A stretch of 64,000 bases of DNA from positions 124,001 through 188,000 of the forward strand of contig NZ_JAGZ01000007.1 of assembly GCF_000526915.1 (NCBI RefSeq), written 5' to 3'. The stretch's first letter is position 1, and each line of letters opens with the position of its first letter. The notes under the pieces are model-generated. The model worked only from the letters and a program-made list of their open reading frames with translations. It ran no database searches and was not told the DNA's origin. A program made the translations under genes and the position numbers. Below, piece after piece: positions 1-13,717 of this stretch. Source of the DNA: Mycobacterium genavense ATCC 51234 (GTDB lineage: Bacteria > Actinomycetota > Actinomycetes > Mycobacteriales > Mycobacteriaceae).

Positions 1-468
1 GATGTCCTCGACCCGCTCGACCCGGTAGGCGGCCTTCACGAACGGCCGTGCGGCGTTGAGCTGATCCAGATCTTGGTAATCGCCGCGCTGCAAATCGACC
101 AGCGCCCGATTGCCCGAACCCGAGATCTGGATCATCGGGAAACAGTTCGTGGTGGCATTGGCCAGTGCGGGCAGGCCGTTCAGAAACCCGGGCCCGGACG
201 TCGTCAGGCACACGCCGGGGCGGCCGGTGAGAAACCCCGCCGCCGCGGCGGCGTGGCCCGCGGACGTCTCCTGCCGGAAACCGATGTACCGCATGCCGCA
301 GGCCTGCGCGACCCGGGCCAGGTCGGTGATCGGGATGCCGACGATCCCGTAGATGGTGTCGATGTTGTTGGCCGCCAACGCGTCGACGACGAGGTGGAAG
401 CCGTCGGTCTGGGCCGCGTCCGCCGACCCGTCCGGCGCAGCGGTGAATGATGCCGACGGTGTGGTCAT
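1..468 (-). CDS. oxcA: Oxalyl-CoA decarboxylase, N-terminal part (cut by window edge)
   Basis: ThDP-dependent enzyme that decarboxylates oxalyl-CoA to formyl-CoA in oxalate breakdown in the cytosol. The 156 residues visible are the N-terminal pyrimidine-binding domain: [12 protein letters not shown] near residue 42, the RQE motif with the ThDP-activating glutamate near 65, then [10 protein letters not shown] and [15 protein letters not shown], all typical of this family. The ATG at 468 has a GAGGAG ribosome site about 9 bases upstream. It is divergent from fadD7, an acyl-CoA synthetase-like gene, as in M. tuberculosis Rv0118c-Rv0119, and the shared 237-bp gap holds a putative operator. The C-terminal two thirds lie outside the window, so integrity of the whole gene cannot be judged. 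Confidence 0.88.
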   Translation of the reverse strand, partial: MTTPSASFTAAPDGSADAAQTDGFHLVVDALAANNIDTIYGIVGIPITDLARVAQACGMRYIGFRQETSAGHAAAAAGFLTGRPGVCLTTSGPGFLNGLPALANATTNCFPMIQISGSGNRALVDLQRGDYQDLDQLNAARPFVKAAYRVERVEDI

Positions 469-566
469 GTCCGGACTCCTCGAGTAGCCGTGCCTATCGT
501 CTTCCACTGTGGTCCGGGCCCCGGCCGCTGTCCAAGACCCAGCGACTATGCCGCGATTCACGGTGG

Positions 567-611
567 TTATCGATCCGGGGCCCACCGCATCGATAGTCGC
601 CGATTATCGAT
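567..611. promoter_or_regulatory. Putative operator between oxcA and fadD7
   Basis: The divergent promoter region contains TTATCGAT at 567-574 and again at 604-611, with the inverted copy ATCGATA at 589-595. The last two form a perfect 7-bp inverted repeat with a 9-bp spacer. Three copies of one half-site in a divergent gap suggest a shared regulator. The protein that binds is unknown; this is inferred from sequence symmetry only. Confidence 0.4.
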
Positions 612-705
612 TGTGAGCGAAACGGTATTGGACGCAGAGCGAGGTTTCTCGGCAGAGTGCAATCGGGTGCTGTCACACGTGCGAGAAAGCGGAGGGACTA
701 CGGCG

Positions 706-2280
706 ATGTCTGACTCGATCACCACGGCCACGGAATTGGCCGACGAATCCCCGAGCATCGCCGATCTGGTCGCCGCCGCGGCCATCCGCGAGCCGGAGGC
801 GACGGCGCTCGTCGCCACCCCGGAGCGCCGGCCGGTCAGCTACGGCGAGCTGGTCCGGCTGGTCGACGACCTGGCCACCCGGCTCGGGGCCGGCGGCCTG
901 CGGCCGGGAAACCGGATCGCGCTGCGGTCCGGCAGCAACGCCGAATTCGTCGTCGGCTTGTTGGCGGCCTCCCGCGCCGGGCTGATCGCGGTGCCGCTGG
1001 ACCCGGCGCTGCCCGTCGGTGACCAGCGTGCCCGCAGCGCGATGGTCGGCGCGTCGGTGGTGCTCGTCGACGCCGAAGGCGACCAGCAAGAGCCGGGACT
1101 GGCGTGGTGGACCCTCGCGGTGACCGTCGGCGGTGCCGGTGTCCCCTCGTCGGTCAGTCTGGATGCGTCCGTGGCGCCGACGGACGACGTGACGACGCCC
1201 GCCGGCCTGCACGACGACGACGCGATGATCATGTTCACCGGTGGCACTACCGGTACGCCGAAGATGGTCCCGTGGACCCACGCGAACATCGCCAGTTCGG
1301 TGCGGGGCATCATCGGCGCCTACCAGCTGGGCCCGGCGGACGCGACGGTCGCGGTGATGCCGCTTTACCACGGCCACGGTCTTATCGCCGCGCTGCTGTC
1401 GACACTGGCATCCGGCGGGACGGTGCTGTTGCCCGCGCGCGGGAAGTTCTCGGCGCATACCTTCTGGGACGACATCGCCGCCGTCGGGGCCACCTGGTAC
1501 ACCGCGGTCCCGACGATTCACCAGATCCTGTTGGAACGCGCCAAGACCGAGCGGCCGGCCGCCGGACATGCCGGGCTACACTTCATCCGCAGCTGCAGCG
1601 CCCCGCTGACCCCGGAGACGGCCCGGGCGCTGCAAGAAACCTTCGGCGCGACGGTGGTGTGCGCGTTCGGAATGACCGAAGGCACCCACCAAGTCGCCAC
1701 CACGGCCATCGACCAAAGCGAAAACCCAGCCGAGACAACGGGTTTGGTCGGAAAATCGACGGGGCCGCAGATCCGCGTCGTCGGGCCCGACGGTCAAACC
1801 CTGGCGGCCGACGCCGTCGGCGAGGTCTGGCTGCGCGGCCCCACCGTGGTGCGCGGCTACCTCGGCGATCCGTCGATCACCGCCGCGAACTTCACCGACG
1901 GCTGGCTGCGCACCGGTGATCTCGGGTCGCTTTCTCCTGCGGGCGATCTGAGCATTCGCGGCCGGATCAAGGAACTCATCAACCGTGGCGGCGAGAAGAT
2001 TTCGCCGGAACGCGTGGAAGGCGTGTTGGCCGGCCATCCCGGCGTCTTGGAGGTGGCCGTGCTCGGACTGCCGGACAAGATGTACGGCGAGACGGTGGCC
2101 GCGGTGATCGTCGCGCGTGGAGCGACTCCGCCGAGCGCCGGGGAGCTCACGGAATTTTGCCGGGGCCGGCTGGCGCCCTACGAGGTGCCCGCCACCTTCC
2201 TGGACACCAACGAGCTCCCGCACACCGCCAAGGGCTCGTTGGACCGCCGCGCCGTGGCCCAGCAGTTCGGCGGAGCTTGA
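706..2280 (+). CDS. fadD7: Acyl-CoA synthetase FadD7 (Rv0119 type)
   Basis: ANL-superfamily adenylating enzyme of 524 residues, expected to activate a carboxylic acid (oxalate or a fatty acid) as acyl-AMP and then acyl-CoA. The P-loop MFTGGTTGTPK is at about residues 176-186, the adenylate motif GWLRTGDLG is near 400 and the C-terminal catalytic lysine region TAKGSLDRR is near the end. I chose the ATG at 706 because GGAGGGA precedes it and the length matches the M. tuberculosis protein; the reading frame is open further upstream to 490. Divergence from oxcA suggests a joint role in oxalate or oxalyl-CoA metabolism. The frame is intact. Confidence 0.85.
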   Translation: MSDSITTATELADESPSIADLVAAAAIREPEATALVATPERRPVSYGELVRLVDDLATRLGAGGLRPGNRIALRSGSNAEFVVGLLAASRAGLIAVPLDPALPVGDQRARSAMVGASVVLVDAEGDQQEPGLAWWTLAVTVGGAGVPSSVSLDASVAPTDDVTTPAGLHDDDAMIMFTGGTTGTPKMVPWTHANIASSVRGIIGAYQLGPADATVAVMPLYHGHGLIAALLSTLASGGTVLLPARGKFSAHTFWDDIAAVGATWYTAVPTIHQILLERAKTERPAAGHAGLHFIRSCSAPLTPETARALQETFGATVVCAFGMTEGTHQVATTAIDQSENPAETTGLVGKSTGPQIRVVGPDGQTLAADAVGEVWLRGPTVVRGYLGDPSITAANFTDGWLRTGDLGSLSPAGDLSIRGRIKELINRGGEKISPERVEGVLAGHPGVLEVAVLGLPDKMYGETVAAVIVARGATPPSAGELTEFCRGRLAPYEVPATFLDTNELPHTAKGSLDRRAVAQQFGGA

Positions 2281-2305
2281 CGCCGAGAAAGACCGTGCGG
2301 CAACC

Positions 2306-2776
2306 TCACTGGCCCGACGTCACGTTTCCCCACGCGGCACGCGCGCCGGAATCGCCGACTCGATAGGTCTGCACCAGGGTGGCCACGGCCGCGATGACCA
2401 CCAGCGCACCGACCGCGGCGTGCAGGGTGCGCTTCATGTCCACGCCGTGCGCCTCGCGAACGTGCAGCACGGCCAGCACCGTCACCGTCGCCGCCAGGGC
2501 CGCCACGACGTAGATCAGGGTGGAGCCGAGTTGCTCGTGGTTGGTCAGCGCCGGCGACGGCGCACCGACTCGGGCCGACAACCAGACTCCCGACGTCGTC
2601 GTCAACGGCGTCAGGACCAGCGTGCCGACCGCCAGCAGCAGAACCAGCCAGATCAGCCGGCGGCGCGCCGCGGGCCACACCACGCACAGGATCGCCAGAA
2701 CCGCGGTCAGCGGACCCAGGACGACGACGAAATGATTGAGCAGAATATGGGCAGGCAGTCCGTTGAATGTCGACAT
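2306..2776 (-). CDS. DUF2231-type small membrane protein
   Basis: A 156-residue integral membrane protein. It starts with FNGLPAHILLNHFVVVLGP, the N-terminal pattern of DUF2231, and has four predicted membrane helices: about residues 15-35, 40-62, 88-108 and 120-140. Function is unknown; some relatives sit near redox or haem proteins. ATG at 2776 is preferred over an in-frame TTG seven codons upstream. It lies between convergent fadD7 and the fusA2 pseudogene, a position where I recall no gene in M. tuberculosis. The frame is intact. Confidence 0.7.
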   Translation of the reverse strand: MSTFNGLPAHILLNHFVVVLGPLTAVLAILCVVWPAARRRLIWLVLLLAVGTLVLTPLTTTSGVWLSARVGAPSPALTNHEQLGSTLIYVVAALAATVTVLAVLHVREAHGVDMKRTLHAAVGALVVIAAVATLVQTYRVGDSGARAAWGNVTSGQ

Positions 2777-2819
2777 ACTCGAATCCGGGGCTCCCAATCT
2801 GGCTGACCATCAGGTGCTT

Positions 2820-4997
2820 TCACACAGTAGCCGCCAGCCGGGCCGCGGCGGACTCCGGCATCGGTTCGTAACGGGCGAACGAACGGGTGAAGGACGCGGC
2901 GCCGTGCGCCAGCGAACGCAAATCGATCGCGTACCGGGTCAGCTCGACCTGCGGCACCTCGGCGCGCACCACCGTGCGGTCCTGACCCGCGGTATCGGTG
3001 CCCAGCACGCGGCCGCGCCGCCCCGACAAGTCGCCCATCACCGCACCCACGAAATCGTCGGGCACCAGCACCGAGATCTCGTCGATCGGCTCGAGCAGCG
3101 TCACCTTCGTCGCGGCGGCCGCCTCGCGCAGCGCCAAGGAACCAGCCATCTGGAACGCGAAGTCCGAGGAATCCACGCTGTGGGCCTTGCCGTCGAGCAG
3201 GGTGACCCGGATGTCGACCACCGGGTAGCCGGCGTGCACGCCCTTTTCCATCTGCGCGCGGACACCCTTCTCCACACTCGGGATGAATTGGCGCGGGATC
3301 GCACCTCCGACCACCTTGTCGACGAATTCGAATCCGGAACCCTCCGGCAGCGGCTCCACGTCGATGTCGCACACCGCGTACTGACCGTGGCCGCCGGACT
3401 GCTTGACGTGGCGGCCGTGGCCTTATTGCCTTGCCGCCGAAGGTCTCCCGCAACGGGACGCGCAGCTCCACGGTGTCCACGGTGACGCCGTACCGGTTGG
3501 CCAGCGCCTCGAGGACGACGCCGGCGTGCGCCTCGCCCATGCACCACAGCACGATCTGGTGCGTCTCGGAGTTCTGCTCGATCCGCAGCGTCGGGTCCTC
3601 GGCGGCCAGCCGGCCCAGCCCGACCGACAGTTTGTCCTCGTCGCTCTTGGCGTGTGCCGCGATGGCGATCGGGAGCAGCGGTTCGGGCATGGTCCACGGT
3701 TTGAGCACCAGGGGTTCGGCCTTGTCGGACAGGGTGTCGCCGGTTTCGGCGCGGCTCAGCTTGCCGATCGCGCAGATGTCGCCGGCCACCACCTGGGGTG
3801 CGGGCCGCTGCTGCTTGCCCAACGGGAAGGACAGCGCCCCGATGCGTTCGTCTTCGTCGTGGTCGGGGTGGGTGGTGCCCAGGGAATCCGAGCCGTTGGC
3901 GTGGCCGAAGAAGGACGAAAATGGCCCGACACATGCACCGTCGTGTCGGGCCTGATGGTGCCGGAGAACACCCGGACCAGACTCACCCTGCCGACGTACG
4001 GGTCGGACGTCGTCTTCACCACCTCCGCCAACAGGGGCGCCTCGGCATCACAGGCCAACTCGGCATGCGGGGCGCCGTGCGGCGTAAACACCTCCGGGAT
4101 CGGATGTTCCATCGGAGACGGGAACCCGCGGGTGGCGACCTCGAGCAACTCCAGGGTCCCGACGCCGGTGGTGCTGCAGACCGGGATCACCGGGAAGAAC
4201 GACCCGCGGGCAACGGCGCGCTCCACGTCGTCGATCAGCACGGCCTCGTCGATCGCCTCGCCGTCGAGATAGCGATCCATCAGCGACTCGTCCTCGGATT
4301 CTTCGATGATTCCCTCGATCAGCGTGCCGCGCGCGTCCTCGATTCGGTCGGCGTCCGAGGGGTCCGGCGGCGCGATCGTGCGGGTGCCACCGGAATAGTG
4401 GTAGCGCTGCTGCGACAGCAGGCCGATCAGTCCTTCGCAGTTGTCGAGCGCGGTCGGCAGGTAGAGCGGTAAAATCTTGTCGCCGAAGGCGTTTTGTGCG
4501 GCCTGCAGTGCTGCGGAGTAGTTCGCGCGGGCGTGGTCGAGTTTGGTGATCACCACCGCGCGGGGCATGCCGACCTGACTACACACGGCCCACAGCGACT
4601 TGGTCGGCTCGTCGATACCGTCGCAGCCCTCGTGGGCCGCGATCACGAACAGGGCGCAATCCGTGGCGCGCAATCCGGCGCGCAACTCGCCGACGAAATC
4701 GGCGTATCCGGGTGTGTCGATCAGGTTGACCTTGATGCCGTCGTGCGCCAGCGAGGCCACCGCGACACCCACCGACCGTTATTGGCGGATTTCGGGGTCG
4801 TCGTAGTCGCAGATGGTGTTGCCGTCGGTCACCGATCCCGCGCGGGGCAGCACGCCGCCGGCGACGAGCAAGGCCTCGACCAGTGTCGTCTTGCCGCCGC
4901 CGGACGGGCCCACCAGGGCGATGTTGCGGACATCGCCGGGACAGTTCGCGGCGGGAGCAGCCCCCGTGCCCGCCGCAGCGTTCGCCTTGTCTGCCAT
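2820..4997 (-). pseudogene. fusA2: fusA2, EF-G-like GTPase, disrupted three times
   Basis: Relative of elongation factor G (Rv0120c type, about 720 residues), distinct from the essential FusA1. The P-loop GPSGGGKTT near residue 29, the G3 motif DTPGYADF and the G4-like TKLDHA are present, followed by EF-G domains II-V. Three lesions break the frame. A TAA at 4779-4781 stands where the family has glutamine before RSVG. One T is missing from a T run near 3913, shifting the frame after VSGHF. A change near 3420-3428 shifts it again before [10 protein letters not shown]. Each downstream piece still aligns well, so decay is recent or partly artefactual. Start at ATG 4997 (MADKANA). Loss is plausible because fusA2 is a non-essential paralogue. 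Confidence 0.85.
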
Positions 4998-5129
4998 GAG
5001 CTTCTCCACTTCACTCGGTCGGGCACGCTGTGTCCTAGCTCACAGAAGCGTATTAGCCAACTTTTCTCCCAACGGCCGCCCAGCACAAGGCCAGGGGCCG
5101 GGTGCAATTGCCGGTCGCGTGCCGCCGGG

Positions 5130-5556
5130 TCAGGCGTGCCAGCTCGACCAACGGTGCACGGTTATCGCGATAACCGGACCGTTCAGCGAAACCGATTGGT
5201 ACTGAGGGTATTTGGCGCGCAACAGGTGGTAGCCGGTGTGCATTGCCGCGCCGTCGGTATGAATGGCGGCTGCCCCGTCGGCCCGGACCCACCACAACTG
5301 CGTCCACTCGTCGGCGTAGTGGTCGACCAACAGGCTGACCTGCGGGTTGTCGGCGATGTTCGCCAGCCGGCGCAACCGCTGCGTGCTTTTCGGTTTCGCG
5401 TCGATCGCGGTGTACACCGTGTCGGGAGCCTGCTGAGGAGGCCTCCGAGACGGCGAAAACCACCGGCACCAGGTGCGGTTTTCCGTCTGCCGAGCTGGTG
5501 GCCAGGCGTGCCACCGGGGATTGCGCGAAGCTGACTTTGGGGTCGAATCCTCCCAC
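5130..5556 (-). pseudogene. PPOX-class F420-dependent oxidoreductase, frameshifted
   Basis: About 142 residues of a split-barrel flavin/F420-binding protein of the pyridoxamine-phosphate-oxidase fold (Rv0121c type, TIGR03668-like). The N-terminus [20 protein letters not shown] and the C-terminal [12 protein letters not shown]...VSLLVDHY...WWVRADG are in different frames. A one-base insertion near 5433-5436, within CTGCTG, separates VFAVSEAS from [10 protein letters not shown]. Removing it restores a full-length protein from ATG 5556 to the stop at 5130. It is divergent from pepA. The reaction and substrate are unknown; relatives reduce small molecules with F420H2. Confidence 0.8.
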
Positions 5557-5702
5557 CGTCCCAGCTTAGGGGCGCAATAGCCAGCAGCGTTCCGTGCGGT
5601 GTGAACTAGCTACCTGCATTACGGTGAGGTACACAAATCGTGCGGTCCAGACGTTGAGGCTGGGCCGCTTCTGGTTCACACCCCGATGCAGGGAGGTACG
5701 GG

Positions 5703-6782
5703 ATGAGCAAAGGGCACCCCCGCTCAGTCTGGTGGTCATGGTTGGTCAGCGTGCTGGCTGTGGTCGGACTGGGCCTGGGCCTGACCACCGTCCCGGCTGC
5801 CGCCACTACATTCGGGCCGTCCGCCCCGGCGCAGGACCGGTTCCGCGACGCGCCGATGTTCCCGCTGGACCTCGGCGCGATCGCCGCGCAGGTCGGACCG
5901 CAAATCGTCAACATCAGCACCCGGTTCGGCTACAACAATGCCATCGGGGCCGGAACCGGGATCGTCATTGATCCCGCCGGCGTGGTGCTGACCAACAACC
6001 ACGTGATCTCGGCCGCCACCGACATCAGCGGGTTCGACGTCGGCAACGGTCAGACCTACGCCGTCGACGTGATCGGCTACTCCCGCAGCGCCGACATCGC
6101 GGTGCTGCAGCTTCGGGGTGCGGGCGGGTTGCCCGCCGCTGTGATCGGCGGTGGCGTCGCGGTCGGCGAGCCGGTCGTCGCCCTGGGCAACACCCACGGC
6201 CAGGGCGGCGCGCCCAGCGTCGTGCCCGGCAAGGTCGTCGCACTCAACCAGACCGTCTCGGCCACCGACACCCTGACCGGCGCCGACGAGACGCTGGGCG
6301 GGTTGATCCAGGCCGACACCGCGATCAAGCCCGGCGACTCGGGTGGGCCGCTGGTCAACAACGCCGGACAGGTGGTCGGGGTGGACACCGCCGCCACCGA
6401 CAGCTACAAGATGTCCGGCGGCCAGGGCTTCGCCATCCCGATCGGGCGCGCGATGGGCGTCGCGAATCAGATCCGGTCCGGTGCCGGCTCCAACAGCGTG
6501 CACATCGGGCCCACGGCCTTCATCGGCATGGGCGTCGCCGAGAACGGCGGCAACGGCGCGCGGGTCCAGCGGCTGGTCGCCGGCGGTCCGGCCGCGGGGA
6601 GCGGAATCGCGCCCGGTGACGTCATCGTCGCGGTCGACAACGTGCCGATCAACGGTCCCACCGCGATGACGGACGTGCTCGTCCCGCACCACCCGGGCGA
6701 CGTCATCACGCTGCACTGGCGTGCCGCCGCGGGCGGTGACCGCAGCGCACCGGTGACCCTCGGAGACGGGCCGCCGGCCTGA
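5703..6782 (+). CDS. pepA: Secreted trypsin-like serine protease PepA (Mtb32A)
   Basis: A 359-residue exported serine protease, orthologue of Rv0125. The signal peptide spans about residues 1-34 (hydrophobic core VSVLAVVGLGLGL, then PAAA). The trypsin-type triad is H100 in TNNHV, D131 in SADIAV and S213 in GDSGGP. A PDZ domain follows at about 265-350 (GARVQRLVAGGPAAG...GDVIVAVDN), as in HtrA-like proteases. GGGAGG at 5691-5695 precedes ATG 5703. It acts outside the cell or in the wall; the M. tuberculosis protein is a known antigen. The neighbouring PE_PGRS gene found before pepA in M. tuberculosis is absent. The frame is intact. Confidence 0.92.
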   Translation: MSKGHPRSVWWSWLVSVLAVVGLGLGLTTVPAAATTFGPSAPAQDRFRDAPMFPLDLGAIAAQVGPQIVNISTRFGYNNAIGAGTGIVIDPAGVVLTNNHVISAATDISGFDVGNGQTYAVDVIGYSRSADIAVLQLRGAGGLPAAVIGGGVAVGEPVVALGNTHGQGGAPSVVPGKVVALNQTVSATDTLTGADETLGGLIQADTAIKPGDSGGPLVNNAGQVVGVDTAATDSYKMSGGQGFAIPIGRAMGVANQIRSGAGSNSVHIGPTAFIGMGVAENGGNGARVQRLVAGGPAAGSGIAPGDVIVAVDNVPINGPTAMTDVLVPHHPGDVITLHWRAAAGGDRSAPVTLGDGPPA

Positions 6783-6881
6783 TCCGGACGCGCATCCGCC
6801 CGGCCCGCGGCCAATTCGGTTGCCGGGACGGCAGATTAGCGGCGGGGTTCCAAGCTGCCAGCCTCGGGTACACGTGGCATC

Positions 6882-8675
<1,794 letters not shown>

Positions 8676-8724
8676 TTCGCGCCCACGACGATGCGGGACG
8701 AAGCGATCAGGAGGAGTGGCGCTC

Positions 8725-10098
8725 ATGACACAGTCAGCCAAGCTGCCCTGGGCCGAATGGCTACCGCAGCAGCGGTGGTACGCCGGGCGCAATCGCGAGC
8801 TGTCCAGCGCCGAGCCCGGACTGGTCGTTCCGCTGCGCGACAACCTCGAGCTGGTGCTCGTCGACGCCAACTACACCAGTGGCCCGGCCGAGCGGTATCA
8901 GGTGTTGGTCGGGTGGGACGCCGAACCCGTCACCGAGTACAACACCGTGGCCACCATCGGTTCGGCCGACGACCAGACCGCCTACGATGCGCTGTACGGA
9001 ACGGACGGCCCGCGGTTCTTGCTCTCGCTGATCGACGAGTGCGCGGACCCGCTGATCGACGAGTGCGCGGACCGCTCTTCGGACGGCACCCAAGTGGTGT
9101 TTCGCAAGGAGCCGGATGTCACGCTGCCGCTGGACGCCTGGCCGCGGGTCGCCGACGTCGAGCAGTCCAACACCAGCGTCATCTTCGACCGGGACGCCAT
9201 CTTCAAGGTCTTTCGCCGCGTCAGCAGCGGCATCAACCCGGACATCGAGCTGAACCGGGTGCTGGGCCGCGCCGGCAACCCCAACGTGGCGCGGCTGTTC
9301 GGCACCTACGAGATCGCCGGGGCCGACGGCGAGGACTCGGCCTGGCCGCTGGGCATGGTCACCGAGTTCGCGGCCAACGCCGCCGAAGGCTGGGCGATGG
9401 CCACGGCCAGCGTTCGCGATCTGTTCGCCGAGGGTGACCTGTACGCGCACGAGGTCGGCGGCGACTTCGCCGGCGAGTCGTACCGGCTCGGGGAGGCCGT
9501 CGCCTCGGTGCACGCCACCCTGGCCGAATCCCTCGGAACCGCACAGACTTCCTTCCCGTTGGACAACGTGCTGGCCCGGCTGGCGTCGACCGCGGCGCAG
9601 GTCCCCGAGCTGGCCGAGCACGCGGCGACGATCAAAGAGCGCTTCGGCAAGTTGGCCGGCGAGACGATCACCGTCCAGCGCATACACGGCGACCTCCACC
9701 TGGGCCAGGTGCTGCGCACCCCGGAGAGCTGGTTGCTGATAGACTTCGAGGGCGAGCCCGGCCAGCCGCTGGACGAGCGACGGGCCCCGGATTCGCCGCT
9801 GCGCGACGTGGCCGGGGTGTTGCGGTCATTCGAGTACGCCGCCTACGGCCCGCTGGTCGACCACGAGGGCGACAAGCAGTTGGCCGCGCGCGCCCGGGAG
9901 TGGGTCGAGCGCAATCGCACCGCCTTCTGCGACGGCTACGCGGCCGCGTCGGATACCGATCCGCGGGATTCGCCGCAGCTGCTCGCGGCGTACGAACTCG
10001 ACAAAGCCGTGTACGAGGCCGGCTATGAGGCACGGCACCGGCCGGGATGGCTGCCGATCCCGTTGCGGTCCATCGTCCGGCTCACCGCGGTCGAGTAG
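8725..10098 (+). CDS. mak: Maltokinase Mak (maltose-1-phosphate synthesis)
   Basis: A 457-residue kinase that phosphorylates maltose with ATP to maltose-1-phosphate, the donor for GlgE. It has the aminoglycoside-phosphotransferase fold: conserved N-terminal cap ([20 protein letters not shown]), the lysine in [13 protein letters not shown], the catalytic loop [14 protein letters not shown] and the metal-binding [14 protein letters not shown] 8725 follows the strong site AGGAGGAG at 8709-8716. Mak forms a unit with treS upstream. One oddity is an exact in-frame 24-bp tandem repeat at about 9028-9075 that doubles an LIDECADP segment in the N-terminal half. The frame is intact, so the enzyme is probably functional. 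Confidence 0.93.
   Translation: MTQSAKLPWAEWLPQQRWYAGRNRELSSAEPGLVVPLRDNLELVLVDANYTSGPAERYQVLVGWDAEPVTEYNTVATIGSADDQTAYDALYGTDGPRFLLSLIDECADPLIDECADRSSDGTQVVFRKEPDVTLPLDAWPRVADVEQSNTSVIFDRDAIFKVFRRVSSGINPDIELNRVLGRAGNPNVARLFGTYEIAGADGEDSAWPLGMVTEFAANAAEGWAMATASVRDLFAEGDLYAHEVGGDFAGESYRLGEAVASVHATLAESLGTAQTSFPLDNVLARLASTAAQVPELAEHAATIKERFGKLAGETITVQRIHGDLHLGQVLRTPESWLLIDFEGEPGQPLDERRAPDSPLRDVAGVLRSFEYAAYGPLVDHEGDKQLAARAREWVERNRTAFCDGYAAASDTDPRDSPQLLAAYELDKAVYEAGYEARHRPGWLPIPLRSIVRLTAVE
9028..9075 (+). repeat. In-frame 24-bp tandem duplication inside mak
   Basis: The unit starting CTGATCGACGAGTGCGCG occurs twice head to tail, giving LIDECADP then LIDECADR. It keeps the reading frame. It lies in a loop region that varies between mycobacterial maltokinases, so it is probably tolerated. 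Confidence 0.85.
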
Positions 10099-10113
10099 TT
10101 GTGCGCCGTCTGA

Positions 10114-10119
10114 TAGCAT
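10114..10119 (+). promoter_or_regulatory. Candidate -10 of a leaderless promoter for the DUF1275 gene
   Basis: TAGCAT, matching the mycobacterial TANNNT -10 pattern, ends 6 bases before GTG 10126. That spacing would place the transcription start on the start codon itself, and no ribosome-binding site is visible. Inferred from sequence only. Confidence 0.4.
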
Positions 10120-10125
10120 GGCCGG

Positions 10126-10806
10126 GTGGCGAGTGAGGTTTTCGACAGTGAGGCCCGGTTGGCGTGGGTGCTGGCCGGGTTGGCCGGGGTGCTGGGGGCG
10201 ACGGCATTTACGCACTCCGAGGGGTACTTCGTCACCTTCATGACCGGCAACGCCCAGCGCGCGGTGCTGGGCTTTTTCCGGCATGACGAGCTGGTGTCGA
10301 TATCGGCGGGCGTGCTGATGCTGTGCTTTGTCACCGGCGTGGTGGTGGCCTCGGTGTGCCGCCGCCGATTCTGGTCGGCGCATCCGCACGGCCCGACGGT
10401 GTTGACCACGTTCAGCCTGATCGCCGCCACCGTGCTCGACGTGTTCGAAGAAGGGTGGCAGGAGAACATGCTCGATTTCACGCCGATCATGCTGGTGGTG
10501 TTCGGCATCGGCGCGTTGAACACGTCGTTCGTCAAAAACGGCGAAGTGTCGGTGCCGTTGAGCTATGTGACCGGCACGCTGGTCAAGATGGTCCAGGGCA
10601 TCGAGCGGCACATCGCGGGCGGAACGGCCGCCGACTGGCTCGGGTACTTTCTGCTGCTGGCGAGTTTCATGCTGGGTGCGGCAGTCGGTGGCTGCATCAG
10701 CCTGGTGGTCAACGGCACCTGGATGTTGGTGGCCGCGTCGGGCGTGTGCGCGTTGACCACCGTCGTCACCTATTTCCACCTGGACCGGCGGGCCGTCCTC
10801 GACTGA
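10126..10806 (+). CDS. DUF1275 (YoaK-like) membrane protein
   Basis: A 226-residue protein with about six membrane helices. The family signatures are SEGYFVTFMTGNAQRAVLG near residues 25-43 and VPLSYVTGTLVKMVQG near 145-160. The position between mak and fbpC corresponds to Rv0128. DUF1275 proteins resemble small transporters, but the substrate is unknown. The GTG start at 10126 is supported by a TANNNT element at leaderless spacing. The gene ends 7 bp before the terminator hairpin it shares with fbpC. The frame is intact. Confidence 0.75.
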   Translation: MASEVFDSEARLAWVLAGLAGVLGATAFTHSEGYFVTFMTGNAQRAVLGFFRHDELVSISAGVLMLCFVTGVVVASVCRRRFWSAHPHGPTVLTTFSLIAATVLDVFEEGWQENMLDFTPIMLVVFGIGALNTSFVKNGEVSVPLSYVTGTLVKMVQGIERHIAGGTAADWLGYFLLLASFMLGAAVGGCISLVVNGTWMLVAASGVCALTTVVTYFHLDRRAVLD

Positions 10807-10812
10807 TCCACC

Positions 10813-10853
10813 AAAAAGCATCGGCAGCGCTGCCGGCACTGCCGATGCTTTTT
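10813..10853. terminator. Bidirectional intrinsic terminator
   Basis: A perfect 15-bp inverted repeat (arms AAAAAGCATCGGCAG at 10813-10827 and its complement at 10839-10853) with an 11-base loop. A run of T lies at one end and a run of A at the other, so it can form a hairpin followed by U residues on either strand. It sits exactly between the convergent DUF1275 gene and fbpC. Such classical U-tailed terminators are uncommon in mycobacteria. Confidence 0.9.
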
Positions 10854-10862
10854 CTTCGGGTG

Positions 10863-11876
<1,014 letters not shown>

Positions 11877-12071
11877 TCATCTGCCGCATTTGCGCGGTGG
11901 AATCTGTTCTGGGGGAGTCAAACACAACGGCAGCAGCTAAACCGTTCGTCGCGGCCGGGCCGGCAGATCGCGGTTCGCTAACGATTGAGAGTCGGGCAGA
12001 CATCGTCACATTGCGGTCACGATCGGCTCTCGATTCGGCGCCCGGTGGTTGCCCACCGTCGCCGGTGCCGC

Positions 12072-12892
12072 CTAGGCGACCAGATGTCGTAAAAGCGTTG
12101 ACGCCGTGGCAATTCCGAGCACCGCCGCGACGAGCAACACGACGAGGTCCAGCGGGTGCAACGGGGTGCCGATCAGCAGCGCCCGCAGCGCGTCGACCTC
12201 GTAGTTCAGCGGATTGACGGTGCTGAGCACCCGCAGCCACGACGGCATCACGTCGGCGGGGTACAGCGCGTTCGACGCGAAGAACAGCGGCATCGTGATG
12301 GCCTGCCTGCCCGATTCCCATCAGGCGGTCGCGGTTGCGGACCAGCCCGGCCAGCGTCATCGACAGGCAGGCGAAGAACGCCGCGCCCAGCATCACGGTG
12401 GCCATGGCCGCCAGGATGCGCAACGGGTTGACGGTCAGGGAAACCCGCATCAGGTAGGCCAGCGCCAGTACGCCGACGACCTGGGCGATCGAGCGCACCC
12501 CGGCCGCGAAGGCCTTACCGCTGATCAGCGCCGACGCCGGGGCCGGGGTCACCATCAGTTTGGCCAGCACGCCGGCGTCTCGATCCCAAATGATCTGTAT
12601 GCCATAGAAAATCGAGATGAACAACGCCGACTGCGCGATGATACCCGGCGCCAAAAAAGCCAGATACGACACCGCTCCGGTGTTGATGACATGCAACTTG
12701 CTGAACGTCGTCCCGAAGATCAGCAGCCACAGGGCGGGCTGCATCATCCGGGTGACCAGCTCGGTGCGGTCGTGCTGCAGCTTCCGCAGTTCGACGATCG
12801 CGAACGCGCCGATGCGGCCGAACGTCGCGCCGACCCGCTGCCATCCGCGCGGCGCGTGCACCAGGGTGGCCGCCGGGGCTTCGCAGCCGTGA

Positions 12893-12912
<20 letters not shown>
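12072..12912 (-). pseudogene. ABC-2 type exporter permease, frameshifted by a 4-bp tandem duplication
   Basis: DrrB-like ABC-2 membrane subunit of about 278 residues with six predicted helices. It partners the ATPase just upstream, overlapping it by about 20 bases. The first 205 residues (VELRKLQHDRTELVTRMMQPALW...RDRLMGIGQA) are in one frame. The rest (ITMPLFFASNALYPADVMP...) is in another. The break is an extra CCTG at 12302-12309, where the unit occurs twice in tandem; removing one copy restores the frame. The role would be export of a drug or lipid. If the lesion is real, the exporter is dead although its ATPase and MarR regulator look intact. Confidence 0.85.
12302..12309. repeat. 4-bp tandem duplication disrupting the ABC permease
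   Basis: CCTG occurs twice in a row where the permease frame needs one copy. The extra four bases account exactly for the observed frame change. Confidence 0.7.

Positions 12913-13717
<805 letters not shown>

Noticed and set aside
567..611. Inverted repeats as an insertion-sequence end
   Set aside because: No transposase or target duplication is found anywhere near; the position in a divergent promoter favours an operator.
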